A stretch of 60,778 nt of DNA, taken from Lingula anatina. Its lineage: Eukaryota; Brachiopoda; Lingulata; Lingulida; Lingulidae. Made by a program: the position numbers and the translations under genes. Within the stretch, counting starts at the first letter, position 1. Every line of letters starts with the position of its first letter. The notes beneath the pieces were generated by a model that was given only the letters and a program-made list of their open reading frames with translations, was not told the DNA's origin and did no database searches. The stretch spans positions 516,191 to 576,968 of the forward strand of contig NW_019775758.1 of the NCBI RefSeq assembly GCF_001039355.2. Reading direction: 5' to 3'. This document shows positions 60,001 to 60,778 of this stretch, piece by piece.

Positions 60001-60551
60001 GGGATGTTTTTATAGCGTTCAGACTGCTCTTCAATTGTCTCAGCAAAAATGCGTTCGTAAAAAGGCATTCTGTCGGGACTGAAATGAAAAAAATCCACAT
60101 GTATCATATATTTGTTTATATACTAGCATTTCATTCTTATTTCTACAATATACCGTTACCTTGTACATCACATGTACTTGAATTCTTCATTGAAAATTGA
60201 ATAACATTTGTTGTGACAGAAATGTTCATCCACTGGTAGTTGTCAGTAAAACATGTGCATATATGCCAGCTCCAGTATAAAATTATGTGAAAGACAATTT
60301 ATCAACTCACATAATATTTTTTTTACCCTCTAAGAATGCATCAGAACAGAAAACCCTGATTCTGGGTTTAAGGAACATTGAATTAGTTGAGATACGAGAA
60401 TCACAACCAAACACAATCCTATACTCACTGTATAATACAGTATTTAGCCAGAAGGTCAAGAGGGTCTGTCATCTCCTGAAGGTCACTCTTCGGCATGGGA
60501 GCCGTTGCCTTGGCAATAGCCCTTAGAGTCACTCTTGGCTTGCGTTTTGGA
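55192..60551 (-). CDS. EF-hand-like/coiled-coil protein, 3' twelve exons (5' partial)
   Basis: Minus-strand exons 60429-60551, 59679-60078, 59182-59284, 58632-58735, 58113-58226, 57644-57740, 57205-57329, 56848-56940, 56451-56536, 56086-56155, 55677-55793 and 55192-55359. Every junction is GT-AG and all phases join without a stop, giving about 530 residues to the stop at 55192. In order: basic start (PKRKPRVTLRAIAK), a DPLDLLAKYCIIHPDRMPFY block, an acidic low-complexity stretch, a KKLDYSMDRMTQKYRKLIVK helix, a Lys-rich linker, charged coiled-coil segments (EKKMAELEARM; EEKREMEIYTRDLFLKEQ), then an EF-hand-like C-terminus (LFFLLDNQTAGMPDGRIDAD and FNRYKNGMVEFLDFL). The calcium loops are not canonical. 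Family not recognised; a cytoskeletal or ciliary role is a guess from architecture. The gene continues beyond the window. Confidence 0.85.
55917..55962. repeat. (AAT)n microsatellite
   Basis: About fifteen AAT units in an intron of the minus-strand gene. Confidence 0.95.
56943..57000. repeat. (AAT)n microsatellite at a splice acceptor
   Basis: A run of AAT on the plus strand ends at the acceptor of the exon 56848-56940, so on the transcript a (ATT)n tract takes the place of the polypyrimidine tract before TATACAG. Length change here could affect splicing. Confidence 0.9.
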
Positions 60552-60778
60552 CTGGAAGAAATTTTGAAAAATTTCTGTTCAATCCTGTGCTTAAAATTCA
60601 TATTTCTTAAGAAAATCAAATGTACCTGTATGTGAATGTTGTTTGCAGATATATTTCTTTATATTTAATTGATGTTCTCTCTTTATATATTAAAATATAA
60701 ACATGTTAAATCCTAAAAACATATCTCAATTTGCTTTTTATGAAATCCTGTTTATATTGGTCAGTCTTTTGCCAAATT
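60552..60778. other. Intron of the minus-strand gene running off the window
   Basis: No further exon recognised; the acceptor TTTCTTCCAG at 60552-60561 requires at least one upstream exon outside the window. Confidence 0.7.

Noticed and set aside
1-60778. rRNA genes and functional tRNA genes
   Set aside because: None recognised by eye apart from the tRNA-like promoter at 39845-39925; a covariance-model scan could still reveal a small RNA I missed.

Overview
The window is animal nuclear DNA: AT-rich, with intron-split genes using GT-AG junctions, many (TA)n, (AAT)n and (TG)n microsatellites, and dense transposon debris. An SLC5A7-type choline transporter, CARD-containing STAND/NLR-like proteins and a degenerate Ty3/gypsy-like element point to a marine invertebrate. 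A bivalve or other lophotrochozoan is my best guess, but the sequence does not prove it.

Layout. 0.15-5.0 kb (minus): an eight-exon high-affinity choline transporter gene whose second coding exon has a deletion that breaks the frame. 5.4-12.7 kb: a nest of transposons. A TIR element (ends CCCCCTTTACAC) holds a foldback MITE, which holds a gypsy-like LTR element with decayed gag, a frame slip before RT and no visible integrase; that in turn holds a GC-rich insert containing a second CCCCCTTTACAC MITE. 12.7-15.2 kb: no genes seen. About 16.1-35.9 kb and 38.5-56.2 kb: two collinear copies (duplicons A and B) of a large tandem segmental duplication. Each carries degenerate upstream repeat/exon cassettes, a CARD-NB-ARC-TPR gene (A 24.6-28.1 kb; B 45.0-48.2 kb), a set of small splice-flanked segments that look like a non-coding transcript, and the 3' end of a minus-strand gene. 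In A that 3' end is a broken pseudogene. In B it is the live end of a multi-exon EF-hand-like/coiled-coil gene that runs off the window past 60.55 kb.

How it fits together. The two CARD-NB-ARC-TPR genes look like intracellular sensor/adaptor proteins of the apoptosis/innate-immunity type (APAF1- and NLR-like architecture). Copy B differs from A in three ways: it has extra TPR modules, it has a single N where about 1.6 kb of NB-ARC and winged-helix coding sequence should be (probably a collapsed assembly gap), and it is followed on the same strand by an intact H/D/S trypsin-like protease reading frame absent from A. A GT-AG pair exists that would splice the TPR frame directly into the protease frame, so a CARD-NB-ARC-TPR-protease protein is possible. 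This is the most interesting hypothesis here and needs transcript evidence. Comparing A with B also dates several insertions as later than the duplication.
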